From: Planctomycetaceae bacterium
GTDB taxonomy: Bacteria > Planctomycetota > Planctomycetia > Pirellulales > Thermoguttaceae
Length of the DNA stretch: 14,798 bases
NCBI GenBank assembly: GCA_003532715.1
Contig: DOEZ01000074.1
Span: 5,887-20,684 of the forward strand
Direction: 5' to 3'
This document shows, one piece after another, positions 7,775 to 14,764 of the stretch. The position numbers and the translations under genes were made by a program. The number at the start of each line of letters is the position of its first letter. Positions within the stretch are counted from its first letter, which is position 1. Below the pieces are notes generated by a model. The model made no database searches. It worked only from the letters and a program-made list of their open reading frames with translations, and was not told the origin of the DNA.

Positions 7775-9133
7775 ATGCGTTTCGAGATACGTGCCTGCTC
7801 CATGCTTGTATTGGCCAGTCTGACCCTCGTTTTGGGCCTGTGCGCGTTGCCAAACCCGGCTTTGGCCGAATCGCCGGCCCCCGAGAAGCCGTTCGATTTC
7901 GAGGAGGCTTCGCGCCACGTTCCCAAACCGCGCGAGATATGGCCCATCGTCAAGCAAGACATGGTTCCCATGGAACTGAAGATCGAGTCGGACGAGATCG
8001 TCGAGAGCCACACCGACCCCTCGAAGAAGCTCCGCCGGGTCGAGGGCCGCTTCCACAGCATCGAATTGGAGGACAAGACGTGGATCCACCCGTTCGTGGT
8101 CTACATGCCGGCCGACGAGTCGATCAATGCGTCGCCCGAGCGAAAGGGCAAGGTCGCCATCGTCAGTTCACCGTCGGGCGCCATGTTTCCGGTCCACGTC
8201 GCCAAGCACGGCGACCCGATCGCCACGCGAACCGGATACCCGACGATGGTCCTCGAGAATCCGGGCCAGTATCCCGACGGACGCCATGTCGAACGCGACA
8301 TACGCGTTTTGGGACGAGTGAAGCGGGCGACCGGCCGAAAGTTCTACAACATGAACTGCCAACTCGCCGTGGTCTACATCCAGGCAATGAACGCCTTCGA
8401 GAAGATTCTAGGCGTCCAGCGCGTTCAGGCCGTGCTCGCCGGCCACTCGAAGCGCGGATTAAGTACGCCGGTCGCCGCCGCGATGGACTCGCGCGTCGCC
8501 TCGGCCATTATCATGGGCAACGAGGGCGTCTACGCGACCGACGCCATTCACGAATACCTGTCGTTCCACTATCCGTTCTTCCAGGATCAGGTCGACGTGC
8601 CCGTCTTCTATCTCGGCGCGACGAACGAGGACGGCTACGCCATGTTCAACGTCAACCTGTCGCAGTCGCGATGCAAGCGGCCGATGACGATCGAAATGAT
8701 CCCCAACTATCGCCATTATAATCTGAGCGAAATCCAATACATGGACACGATGATGTGGGTGGCACACACGTTCGACGGTCGGCCGATCAGCCGGATCACC
8801 GAGGTAAGCCACCATCGGCGCGATAATCTGCATATTTTCCGCGCCAAGGTCGAAAGCGAGGCCGCGATTCAGGTCGTCCGATTCTGGTATGTCCATAGCG
8901 ACAACCCGGAGTGGCGCGATTTGATGTGGTATGATGGAGTCATGCAGAAGGTGGGCGACTACTACGAGGCTGGTTTGAATGGCAAGACCCCCGACGCCTT
9001 CATGGTCGAGGTGGGCGATATTGCCCAGGGAATCCCGGGCTATGTTTCGAGCCTGCCGCAAAAACTGACCGACTACCCCGTCAAGGAACGCCCCGGCCAA
9101 GGCCGTCCGCTCCACTGGCGGCCGACCGATTGA
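7775..9133 (+). CDS. Secreted alpha/beta hydrolase, PhoPQ-activated pathogenicity-related (PqaA)-like, copy 1
   Basis: The 452-residue precursor begins with a clear signal peptide (MRFEIRACSM, hydrophobic core LVLASLTLVLGLCA, cleavage about ALA-ES at 31-32), so the enzyme acts outside the cytoplasm. The nucleophile elbow GHSKRG (Ser225) is followed by a helix with MDSRVASAIIMGNEGV. This matches the G-x-SKRG...DxRV block of the PqaA family. The strand VPVFYLGATNEDGY and the MIPNYRHY segment (His314) are candidates for the acid and base of the triad. A C-terminal beta region contains VVRFWYVHSDNPEWRDLMW, like the region after the hydrolase core in PqaA proteins. The ATG at 7775 is set by AGGAGA eight bases upstream; the open frame reaches back to 7400, but that stretch overlaps mqnC and is not conserved. 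A paralogue follows. The substrate is unknown. Confidence 0.75.
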   Translation: MRFEIRACSMLVLASLTLVLGLCALPNPALAESPAPEKPFDFEEASRHVPKPREIWPIVKQDMVPMELKIESDEIVESHTDPSKKLRRVEGRFHSIELEDKTWIHPFVVYMPADESINASPERKGKVAIVSSPSGAMFPVHVAKHGDPIATRTGYPTMVLENPGQYPDGRHVERDIRVLGRVKRATGRKFYNMNCQLAVVYIQAMNAFEKILGVQRVQAVLAGHSKRGLSTPVAAAMDSRVASAIIMGNEGVYATDAIHEYLSFHYPFFQDQVDVPVFYLGATNEDGYAMFNVNLSQSRCKRPMTIEMIPNYRHYNLSEIQYMDTMMWVAHTFDGRPISRITEVSHHRRDNLHIFRAKVESEAAIQVVRFWYVHSDNPEWRDLMWYDGVMQKVGDYYEAGLNGKTPDAFMVEVGDIAQGIPGYVSSLPQKLTDYPVKERPGQGRPLHWRPTD

Positions 9134-9207
9134 GCGTGGCGATGGTGGTTGGTCCGAGGAATTCCAAATAACTGTGGTCTTCTTTCTTGAACACGATGGG
9201 ATGTATC

Positions 9208-10584
9208 ATGAAACCTACACAACGTACTACTGTCATTCTTGTTGCCGCCCTTCTTACTGTCGCGCTGGGGTCGATTCCCGACCGCGCCGCGTTGGCCGCG
9301 CAATCGCCGGCCTCCGAAGCGACGACGCCCGAGCCGTTTGACTTTGAAAAGGCTTCTCGCGACGTACCCAAGCCTCGCGAACTCTACCCGCTGGTCGCTC
9401 GCGACATGGTTCCGATGGAACTGAAGATCGAATCGGACGAAGTCGTCCCGAGCGACACCGATCCGTCGGTGAAGCTCCGCCGCATCGAAGGGCAATTCCA
9501 CAGCATCAAACTCGAAGACGACACCTGGATTCACCCGTTCGTCCTACTGATGCCGGCCGATAGTTCGATCAACGACACGCCCCAGCGCAAAGGCAAGGTG
9601 GCGATCGTCTCGGCGCCCGGTCGGATCATGTTTGACGGCCACGTTGCCCTGTACGGAATGCCGATGGTGACGAAGACGGGCTATCCGACGATGATTATGT
9701 CCAACCCGGGCAAGTATTCCAACGGCCGCGACATCGAGGGCGATATCGCCGTGCTCGATCGAATGCGCCGCGCGACCGGTAAAAACTACTACAACATGAA
9801 TTGCCAACTCGCGTTGGTGTACATCCAGGCGATGAATGTGCTGGAGAAGATACTAGAGGTCGACAAGGTCCAGGCGGTCATCGGCGGCCACTCGAAACGG
9901 GGGCGCAGCGCGACGGTCGCCGCCGCGATGGACCCGCGCGTTGCGGGCGTGGTCATACTGGGGAACGAGGGCGTTCACAGGACCGATCGCATCGATTGGC
10001 ACCTGAGCTTCCATCACGCCTTCTTCCAGGAACAGGTCAACGTGCCGGTCCTGTACGTCGGCGGCACCAACGAAGGGGGCTATAAGATGTTCAACGTCAA
10101 TCTGCTGCAAGAGCGTCTTGAACGGCCGATGACGGTCGAGATGATACCCAACTACCGGCACTACAACTTCCACGAGAAGCAGTACTTCGACTTCACCATG
10201 TGGGTCGCCCACGTGTTCGACGGCCGGCCGATCAGCCGCGTCACCGAAATGAGCCACGAATACCGCGATGGGCGGAACTACTATCGCGCGAAGATCGAGA
10301 GCGACGCCAAGGTTCAGCTCGTTCGCGTCTGGTACACGTTCGTCGACGAGCCTAGCTGGAATCGCAACCTCTGGTTCGAATGGGTCATGTACAAGCGAGG
10401 CGACTATTACGAAACGTCGGTTCCCAGCGCGATGCCCGATGCGTATCTCATCGAGGTGGCCGACATCGCCCAGGGTGTTCAGGGCTACATTACGAGCCTG
10501 CCCCAGAAGACCAGCGACGCCCCGGTGCATGAACGCGACCCGCGCAACAATCCGTGGCAAGGGCCGCGCGAGAGAAGGGAGTGA
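9208..10584 (+). CDS. Secreted alpha/beta hydrolase, PqaA-like, copy 2 (tandem paralogue)
   Basis: This is a second secreted hydrolase of 458 residues, aligned without large gaps to copy 1 and identical at about two thirds of mature positions by eye. The shared core includes PFDFE.ASR, VPKPRE, DMVPMELKIESDE, TWIHPFV, NMNCQLA.VYIQAMN, GGHSKRG (Ser229), EMIPNYRHYN and MWVAH.FDGRPISR. The signal peptide (MKPTQRTTVILVAALLTVAL, cleavage near ALA-AQ at 30) is not alike, so the mature enzyme is what has been conserved. I chose the ATG at 9208; an in-frame TTG at 9187 and ATG at 9196 would add up to seven residues ahead of a normal signal peptide. It begins 74 bases after copy 1 with no terminator between, so one mRNA is likely. 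It ends 13 bases from the convergent nucleotidyltransferase gene. Confidence 0.75.
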   Translation: MKPTQRTTVILVAALLTVALGSIPDRAALAAQSPASEATTPEPFDFEKASRDVPKPRELYPLVARDMVPMELKIESDEVVPSDTDPSVKLRRIEGQFHSIKLEDDTWIHPFVLLMPADSSINDTPQRKGKVAIVSAPGRIMFDGHVALYGMPMVTKTGYPTMIMSNPGKYSNGRDIEGDIAVLDRMRRATGKNYYNMNCQLALVYIQAMNVLEKILEVDKVQAVIGGHSKRGRSATVAAAMDPRVAGVVILGNEGVHRTDRIDWHLSFHHAFFQEQVNVPVLYVGGTNEGGYKMFNVNLLQERLERPMTVEMIPNYRHYNFHEKQYFDFTMWVAHVFDGRPISRVTEMSHEYRDGRNYYRAKIESDAKVQLVRVWYTFVDEPSWNRNLWFEWVMYKRGDYYETSVPSAMPDAYLIEVADIAQGVQGYITSLPQKTSDAPVHERDPRNNPWQGPRERRE

Positions 10585-10599
10585 CGCAACTGTCCTTCT
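10573..10599. terminator. Weak hairpin spanning two convergent stop codons
   Basis: AGAAGG (10573-10578) and CCTTCT (10594-10599) are inverted copies around a 15-base loop. The hairpin covers the stop of the second hydrolase and almost all of the stop of the convergent nucleotidyltransferase. No U-run is seen on either side, so termination activity is only a guess. Confidence 0.2.
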
Positions 10600-11170
10600 A
10601 CGTTGTCTTGGGCCTGATCCTGCCCTCAATCAAAGCGTCCAAGTCAGATTGCACGTCAAGGGTTGGCGCCCATTGGCGAAGGTAGTCGACGTCCAGCATG
10701 AGACCCTGCACGGCGAAGACGCCGGCCGCATCGCCAAGTTGTCGTTCCGATGGCGTGAGGCGGTTCCAATAGAGCTTATGGAGGATGACGTCCTCGGCCG
10801 TCATGATCCAGGCGGATGAATCGAATAGTGTCGCCTTGAGCCGCCGCGCAAACGCGTGATTCTCAAACGGATTGTCTCCAAGCAGCCAGAAGTCAACTTT
10901 GAGCGCCGAGAACTCGTCGATGGCGTTGAACTGATAAGGCGGCTTGAACGCCTGGCGAACCGATTCTGGCTGCAGAAAGAACCCATCGCGAAACGCATCC
11001 GTGAATCCCTCGATATCGTCGGGCCGCATGACCAATACGAAATCCAGGTCGTGCGTGGTTCGTGGAATTCCCCAGTAGTTGCTGGCCATCGATCCGGTCA
11101 GCATGTAGGCTATGCTCGACCGGTTGAGTCGGTCGAGACAGTCGATAAGAAGCTCCTTCTCGTTTCTCAT
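10598..11170 (-). CDS. Nucleotidyltransferase, probable MenT-like toxin of a toxin-antitoxin pair
   Basis: This 190-residue protein has the DNA polymerase beta-type nucleotidyltransferase signature: TGSMASNYWGIPRTTHDLDF with Gly26-Ser27 and metal-binding Asp41/Asp43, a third carboxylate in LKVDFW (Asp93), and the later EDVILHKLYWNR block (Lys132) seen in AbiEii/DUF1814-like enzymes. The gene starts inside the stop of the small upstream gene (ATGA overlap). A roughly 70-residue helical partner plus a roughly 190-residue nucleotidyltransferase matches the mycobacterial Rv0078B/Rv0078A (MenA1/MenT1) pair in size, order and coupling, as I recall it. MenT toxins block translation by adding nucleotides to tRNA 3' ends. 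The fold is read from sequence, while the toxin role is inference. A housekeeping or antibiotic-modifying nucleotidyltransferase is the alternative. Confidence 0.75.
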   Translation of the reverse strand: MRNEKELLIDCLDRLNRSSIAYMLTGSMASNYWGIPRTTHDLDFVLVMRPDDIEGFTDAFRDGFFLQPESVRQAFKPPYQFNAIDEFSALKVDFWLLGDNPFENHAFARRLKATLFDSSAWIMTAEDVILHKLYWNRLTPSERQLGDAAGVFAVQGLMLDVDYLRQWAPTLDVQSDLDALIEGRIRPKTT

Positions 11171-11367
11171 CGTCGGCCGATCTCCAAGCGGCGGCGCAGG
11201 TGCGACTCGATTTCCGCCTCGTCGGCATCGGAAAACTGTCGGCGGATTCCCTCTCGCGCGACTTCGCAGGCCAGAGCGTGCAGATTGAGAGCCGTCTCAA
11301 GTCGCTGCTCGCCGGTCATCTTGCGATAGCATTCAATCTGACGTTGTAGGGCTTGTTCTGGTGTCAT
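11167..11367 (-). CDS. Small helical protein, probable antitoxin partner of the nucleotidyltransferase
   Basis: The 66-residue product (MTPEQALQRQIECYRKMTGE..., ending RRRLEIGRR) is predicted to be almost entirely helical and charged. Its pattern is R..QIE.YRKMTGEQRLETALNLHALACEVAREGIRRQ, followed by a DEAEIESHLRRRLE helix. It resembles small proteins I remember as Rv0078B-related antitoxins, which sit immediately before nucleotidyltransferase toxins. The stop codon overlaps the start of the toxin gene by four bases, so antitoxin is made first and translation is coupled. I see no DNA-binding motif, which fits a direct protein-binding antitoxin. No strong ribosome site precedes the ATG. Confidence 0.65.
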   Translation of the reverse strand: MTPEQALQRQIECYRKMTGEQRLETALNLHALACEVAREGIRRQFSDADEAEIESHLRRRLEIGRR

Positions 11368-11392
11368 GGGATACTGCTTCGACTAACATGGG

Positions 11393-11407
11393 CGTGACTG
11401 TCGTGAC
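11393..11407. repeat. Short direct repeat upstream of the antitoxin gene
   Basis: CGTGAC occurs twice, at 11393-11398 and 11402-11407, separated by TGT. It lies 26-40 bases before the antitoxin start codon, where an operator for the pair would be expected. The repeat is short and may be chance. Confidence 0.3.
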
Positions 11408-11521
11408 GGGCAAGCGTGCCGGGTGTGCGTCGATGGTCCTGTTGTCCTCTTGGAAATGACGAGCATGATCACGAGTGGACAAAGTGTGTGATTCAGGCAA
11501 CGCATGCAACAAGACGAACGT

Positions 11522-12490
11522 TCAAGCATCCGTCGCAATCTTCAGTTTGTCGCGGATGTACCCCTGAATGTCCTTCACGACCTCGTCAAATTCTGCTCGG
11601 TGAATACGTTTGGACTCGAAATCGATCTTAACGTCTTGCAGAAACTTCTCGAAGTCACGATTCTGTTCACACAGTTTATTGATGGTTTCCCAGTCGAGTA
11701 TCTCGCGACCGCGAGCGGGATAAAGGATGCTTGAACTGTCGATATCGCGGGGATCGAGATGGATAATCCCGATTCCAAAAGAGGAAGCAAGCCGCTCCAG
11801 CTCGGAAAGTAGCTCGTCATCCTGGAGTATCTCCGCCGCGACAAGGTACCCTTCATGTGCCCAAGACGAGTTGGAAACCGCTTGGAAGTAGGCTTCTCTG
11901 TAATTTGCCTTGGCAAGGCTCTTCTTCATCTCGAAAGAGAATAATCTGAGGGAATTATTGTCGGACAAGCGATTGAACTCGATCACATCCGGCCGCCAGT
12001 CATCGAGAGGAAGGTAGAAGCCAACGATATCAGGGTGAATCCACTCATTGTATCCAGAGCGTTGAGACTTCTCGTGGTGAATGGTTTTGGTGAAGATCGA
12101 TCGACCACGGTTAAACGTGGGATTGGCATAGGCGAAATACGTGAGCAGCGGATGCAGATCACGCTCGTGGTACTCAGTCTTCTTCTCCTTCTTCTTCGAT
12201 TCTTCCTTCTCGATCCTTGACACCGCATCCGGCGGCAGGTCGGCAGCCTTCTCCTTCAAGAAGAACCGAGCAGGACGCTTGCCGACCTTAAGAAAACGCG
12301 AATCCTCATTGTCGCGAACCTCGACATAGAGCCTCGCACCGAGGCTTTGCCAGGGTGTCCGACCGACTGTCTTAATCTTGCCGACGAGGCCTTTCTCATC
12401 GGCAACCTGCCAAACCTCTTGATACGTGAGTGGCGTCGCCGACCCCTTCAGGACATCGTAGGCAAGATCAAGAAAAGAATATGCTGCCAT
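11522..12490 (-). CDS. HrgA-like protein: HARE-HTH domain plus PD-(D/E)XK nuclease-like domain
   Basis: The 322-residue protein starts with a HARE-HTH domain (residues about 5-78: SFLDLAYDVLKG, PLTYQEVWQVADEKGL, TPWQSLGARLYVEVRD, FLKVGKRPARFFL), a winged-helix module found in chromatin and restriction proteins. A lysine/glutamate linker (about 90-105) leads to a C-terminal domain of the HrgA/COG2958 type. Visible there are WIHPDIVGFYL (Asp154), FSFEMKK (Glu187-x-Lys189) and YFQAVSNSSWAHEGYLVA (Gln203), which together look like a PD-(D/E)XK nuclease active site. In Helicobacter pylori, hrgA replaces a restriction gene. No methyltransferase lies nearby, so this copy is orphan. ATG 12490 has GAGGCGGGG upstream; 15 codons further up are open but unlike the family. 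GC is visibly lower than in neighbouring genes, suggesting transfer. Confidence 0.8.
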   Translation of the reverse strand: MAAYSFLDLAYDVLKGSATPLTYQEVWQVADEKGLVGKIKTVGRTPWQSLGARLYVEVRDNEDSRFLKVGKRPARFFLKEKAADLPPDAVSRIEKEESKKKEKKTEYHERDLHPLLTYFAYANPTFNRGRSIFTKTIHHEKSQRSGYNEWIHPDIVGFYLPLDDWRPDVIEFNRLSDNNSLRLFSFEMKKSLAKANYREAYFQAVSNSSWAHEGYLVAAEILQDDELLSELERLASSFGIGIIHLDPRDIDSSSILYPARGREILDWETINKLCEQNRDFEKFLQDVKIDFESKRIHRAEFDEVVKDIQGYIRDKLKIATDA

Positions 12491-12540
12491 CGGTCCCCGC
12501 CTCGCGATTGTGTCTGTTCGGTAACGCAACTGCAACTGTG

Positions 12541-12569
12541 ATGATAATGCTGCGGCCCGCTTGTCGCAA
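12541..12569 (-). promoter_or_regulatory. Promoter for the HrgA-like gene
   Basis: Minus-strand TTGCGA (12569-12564) and TATCAT (12546-12541) are separated by exactly 17 bases, about 50 bases upstream of the ATG at 12490. Five of six positions fit the -10 consensus and four the -35. This shows the gene has its own transcription start rather than depending on oleA upstream. Confidence 0.6.
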
Positions 12570-12697
12570 GGCGTTGGCTGTGAGTATTATGGATGTGCGA
12601 AGAGGTGTGCCCTCGTGGGATACTGCCCCGCCTCGTTCACCATCCGAAGTGAAGCCCTCCGCGAGAGGGGCCGATGTGCTGGGCCCATTTGCATTGA

Positions 12698-13753
12698 TCA
12701 CCGCCACTCGACGCCCAGCATCAGGACGTTGATGCCCGAACCGATTCCCAGCAACGCGATGCGGTCGCCCGGGTGGACGTGGCCGTTTTCGATGCCTAGC
12801 GAGGCGGTCATCGGCAACGCGACCGAGCCCGTGTTGCCGAGCCATTCGAGCGTCGTGTAGTCGATTGCGGGCGAGAGGCCCAGCGTTTCGAGCAACAGCC
12901 GGCGATGCACGTGGCCGACCTGGTGGCAGAAGGTTTTGTCGATGTCCGACGGTTGCCAGCCGAGATGGCGGCAGAACCGCTCGAAGGCAACGCGGGCGGC
13001 GGCCACGCCCTCGCGCATGAGCAGTTCCGAGTCGGTGTCCATCAGCGGCGCCGAGGCGGCTGTGTCCGACTCGTTGTAGCCGCCCCGGCACAGGTCGCAA
13101 TGATCGGTCGCCGCCAGGGCCACGCCGCCGAGCAGTCGCCGGCCGTGGCGGCTCAGTTCGCGATGCGCGAGCAGAATCGCCGCGCTGCCCGAGCCGATCG
13201 TCAACGACGCGAAGGCCGGTTTGATATTCTTGCGGGTGAGCGACTCATCGGCGTTGAGTTGGGCGATCGTCGCCTCGACCAGCCCGCGGCTGCTTTCGGT
13301 GCCGACGACCAACCCGGCGCGGATTTGGCCCAGTTCGATCATGTTGGCCACCTGGACCATGCCGTTGAGCAAGCCCAGACAGGCGTTCGAGACGTCGTAG
13401 AGGATGCACTCCGCCGGGAGGTCGAGCCCGTGATGCACCCCGGCCGCCGTCGCCGGTTCGAGATAGTCGCGACAGACCGAACCGTGGACCAGCGCGCCGA
13501 CTTCACGCCGGTCGACGCTCGACATTTCCAGCGCCCGGCGGCCCGTCGCGACGCTCATCTGGCCGGGCAAGACTCCGGGCGGCCAGAAGCGGCGCTCGCG
13601 GATGCCGCTCATCAGTTCGAGCCGTCCTTCGGGCAAGCGCAGACGCTCGTAAAGCGGGGCCAGTCGCACCTCGATTTGCTCGGAGGTCACCACCTCGTCG
13701 GGCAACACGTGAGCGACCGCTTCGAGGCAAACATTTTCGTATTGCAGATGCAT
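12698..13753 (-). CDS. oleA: OleA-like thiolase (long-chain acyl-CoA Claisen condensation)
   Basis: This thiolase-fold enzyme (FabH/ketoacyl synthase III superfamily) is closest in sequence feel to OleA, which joins two fatty acyl-CoAs to a beta-keto acid, the first step of long-chain olefin synthesis. OleA hallmarks are GIRERRFW, SVCRDYLEPATA (Glu99, at the place of OleA's catalytic glutamate by recollection), YDVSNACLGLLNGM (nucleophile Cys125), CRGG, CHQVGHVH (His277), LGNTGSVALP (Asn307) and the end GDRIALLGIGSGINVLMLGVEW. The 351-residue length is normal. I use the ATG at 13753 (MHLQYENVCLEAV); the frame is open 33 codons further, but that part overlaps rpiB. It follows rpiB by five bases with no obvious ribosome site, so translation is probably coupled. 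No oleB, oleC or oleD lies in the window. A ketoacyl-ACP synthase III role is the alternative. Confidence 0.85.
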   Translation of the reverse strand: MHLQYENVCLEAVAHVLPDEVVTSEQIEVRLAPLYERLRLPEGRLELMSGIRERRFWPPGVLPGQMSVATGRRALEMSSVDRREVGALVHGSVCRDYLEPATAAGVHHGLDLPAECILYDVSNACLGLLNGMVQVANMIELGQIRAGLVVGTESSRGLVEATIAQLNADESLTRKNIKPAFASLTIGSGSAAILLAHRELSRHGRRLLGGVALAATDHCDLCRGGYNESDTAASAPLMDTDSELLMREGVAAARVAFERFCRHLGWQPSDIDKTFCHQVGHVHRRLLLETLGLSPAIDYTTLEWLGNTGSVALPMTASLGIENGHVHPGDRIALLGIGSGINVLMLGVEWR

Positions 13754-13758
13754 CGGCG

Positions 13759-14217
13759 CTACGGCGGGCAAGAACCGTTCGACCGTTCGAACGCCGTGAT
13801 TTTCTCGACGCGTCGTTCGTGGCGTCCTCCCTCGAACTCGGTGTTCAGCCAAATCTCGACCAGCCGATCGACCAGTCGCTCGCCGAGAATGTCGCCCGAG
13901 AGACAGAGGACGTTCAGGTTGTTGTGCCGCCGGCTCATTTCGGCCGTCACGTAATCGTGGCAGGGTGCGGCGCGAACGCCCGGAAACTTGTTCGCGGCGA
14001 TGGACATGCCAAGCCCCGTGCCGCAGATGAGGATTCCGCGTTCGACCTCGCCTCGGCTCACGCGGCCCGCCACTTCGGACGCGATGTCGGGATAGTCCAC
14101 GCTTTCGTCGGCGTTAGTGCCGACGTCGATCACGTCCTGACCGAGCCGCTTGAGTAGCTGAACGACCTTCAATCGCATGTCAACGCCGCGATGATCGCTA
14201 CCGACCGCAATTCGCAT
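13759..14217 (-). CDS. rpiB: Ribose-5-phosphate isomerase B
   Basis: RpiB interconverts ribose 5-phosphate and ribulose 5-phosphate in the pentose phosphate pathway. The 152-residue sequence has MRIAVGSDHRG (Asp8, His9), DYPD (41-44), GILICGTGLGMSIAANK with catalytic Cys65 and Thr67, HDYVTAEMSRRHNNLNVL (His98, Asn99) and the phosphate-binding FEGGRHERRV end. The ATG at 14217 is fixed by AAGGAGA about nine bases upstream; the frame is open for 64 more codons, but that region is the untranslated leader and is not conserved. oleA follows five bases after the stop. A strong promoter lies about 210 bases upstream. LacA/LacB isomerases share the fold but belong to lactose operons, which are absent here. 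Confidence 0.94.
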   Translation of the reverse strand: MRIAVGSDHRGVDMRLKVVQLLKRLGQDVIDVGTNADESVDYPDIASEVAGRVSRGEVERGILICGTGLGMSIAANKFPGVRAAPCHDYVTAEMSRRHNNLNVLCLSGDILGERLVDRLVEIWLNTEFEGGRHERRVEKITAFERSNGSCPP

Positions 14218-14424
14218 CGTGCTTGTTCTCCTTCTCGACATCCGCCTTCGCAAAACACGCGGAGACCGAGCCGCCCAACCTCGACTAATGCTTTCCGTAC
14301 GAAAACCATTCCGGGATGCAACCGCACACCAACAGGTAGCGTTACCCACGAAGCCCCTCGCTGTCGTGGCACCGACGACCGATTGTCGAACAACGCCACC
14401 GTTTGACACCTCGGACCAACCACG

Positions 14425-14453
14425 ATTTTAGCGCCTGTCGAGCGATTATGCAA
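14425..14453 (-). promoter_or_regulatory. Sigma-70-type promoter for rpiB-oleA
   Basis: Minus-strand TTGCAT (14453-14448) and TAAAAT (14430-14425) are spaced by exactly 17 bases, the best promoter match in the window. Transcription would start near 14418, giving a leader of about 200 bases before rpiB. Confidence 0.65.
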
Positions 14454-14568
14454 TGGGCACACCCTCGCGTGGAGGGGACGATCACGAAGGAAGGACTATT
14501 CGGTGCGTGCGTCATCGCGCGGAAGCTAACGGATCTGATGGATGCCCTTCGCGGGAAGCGTCCCCTCT

Positions 14569-14583
14569 GGGTATGTCATACCC
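14569..14583. promoter_or_regulatory. Perfect 15-bp palindrome, candidate operator
   Basis: GGGTATG-T-CATACCC is a perfect palindrome with a single central base. It lies about 116 bases upstream of the -35 element of the rpiB promoter in otherwise gene-free DNA. Its size suits a dimeric repressor or activator, but no regulator gene is present in the window. Confidence 0.4.
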
Positions 14584-14738
14584 CACGGATAAGTGTTGAT
14601 TCGACGTGGTGCTATCCGAAAACTCCCGACTCGTCGAGCAAATTGAACCATTTGGGGACTGTCACTAGTGTACTGGTATTTTGTGTGTAAACAAATCTTG
14701 GGCCGAAAACACGAGGATGCAGGCTGTTCATTTTCTCT

Positions 14739-14764
14739 ATTCTTAGCAGATTCTAACCTATTCT
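14739..14764. repeat. Three ATTCT repeats at helical spacing
   Basis: ATTCT occurs at 14739-14743, 14750-14754 and 14760-14764, with start-to-start distances of 11 and 10 bases. The local contexts are CTATTCTTAG, AGATTCTAAC and CTATTCTTCC, in an AT-richer stretch than the rest of the window. Same-face direct repeats of this kind are typical of response-regulator sites. Confidence 0.35.

Noticed and set aside
12640..12690. Possible terminator after oleA (CCCTC/GAGGG around TCGCG)
   Set aside because: The stem is only five base pairs and no U-run follows on the minus strand.
14218..14409. N-terminal extension of rpiB by 64 codons
   Set aside because: The extension is arginine- and serine-rich with no family counterpart, and the start at 14217 has a strong AAGGAGA ribosome site and the canonical MRIAVGSDHRG beginning.
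14403..14690. Plus-strand 95-codon open frame
   Set aside because: No ribosome site, no recognisable domain, random-looking composition, and it runs over the rpiB promoter and the inverted repeats.
14621..14700. Possible plus-strand promoter (TTGAAC, 17 bases, TAGTGT) and GGGGACTGTCAC repeat half
   Set aside because: The -10 matches at three positions only, no gene follows in the window, and the repeat lacks its complementary half.
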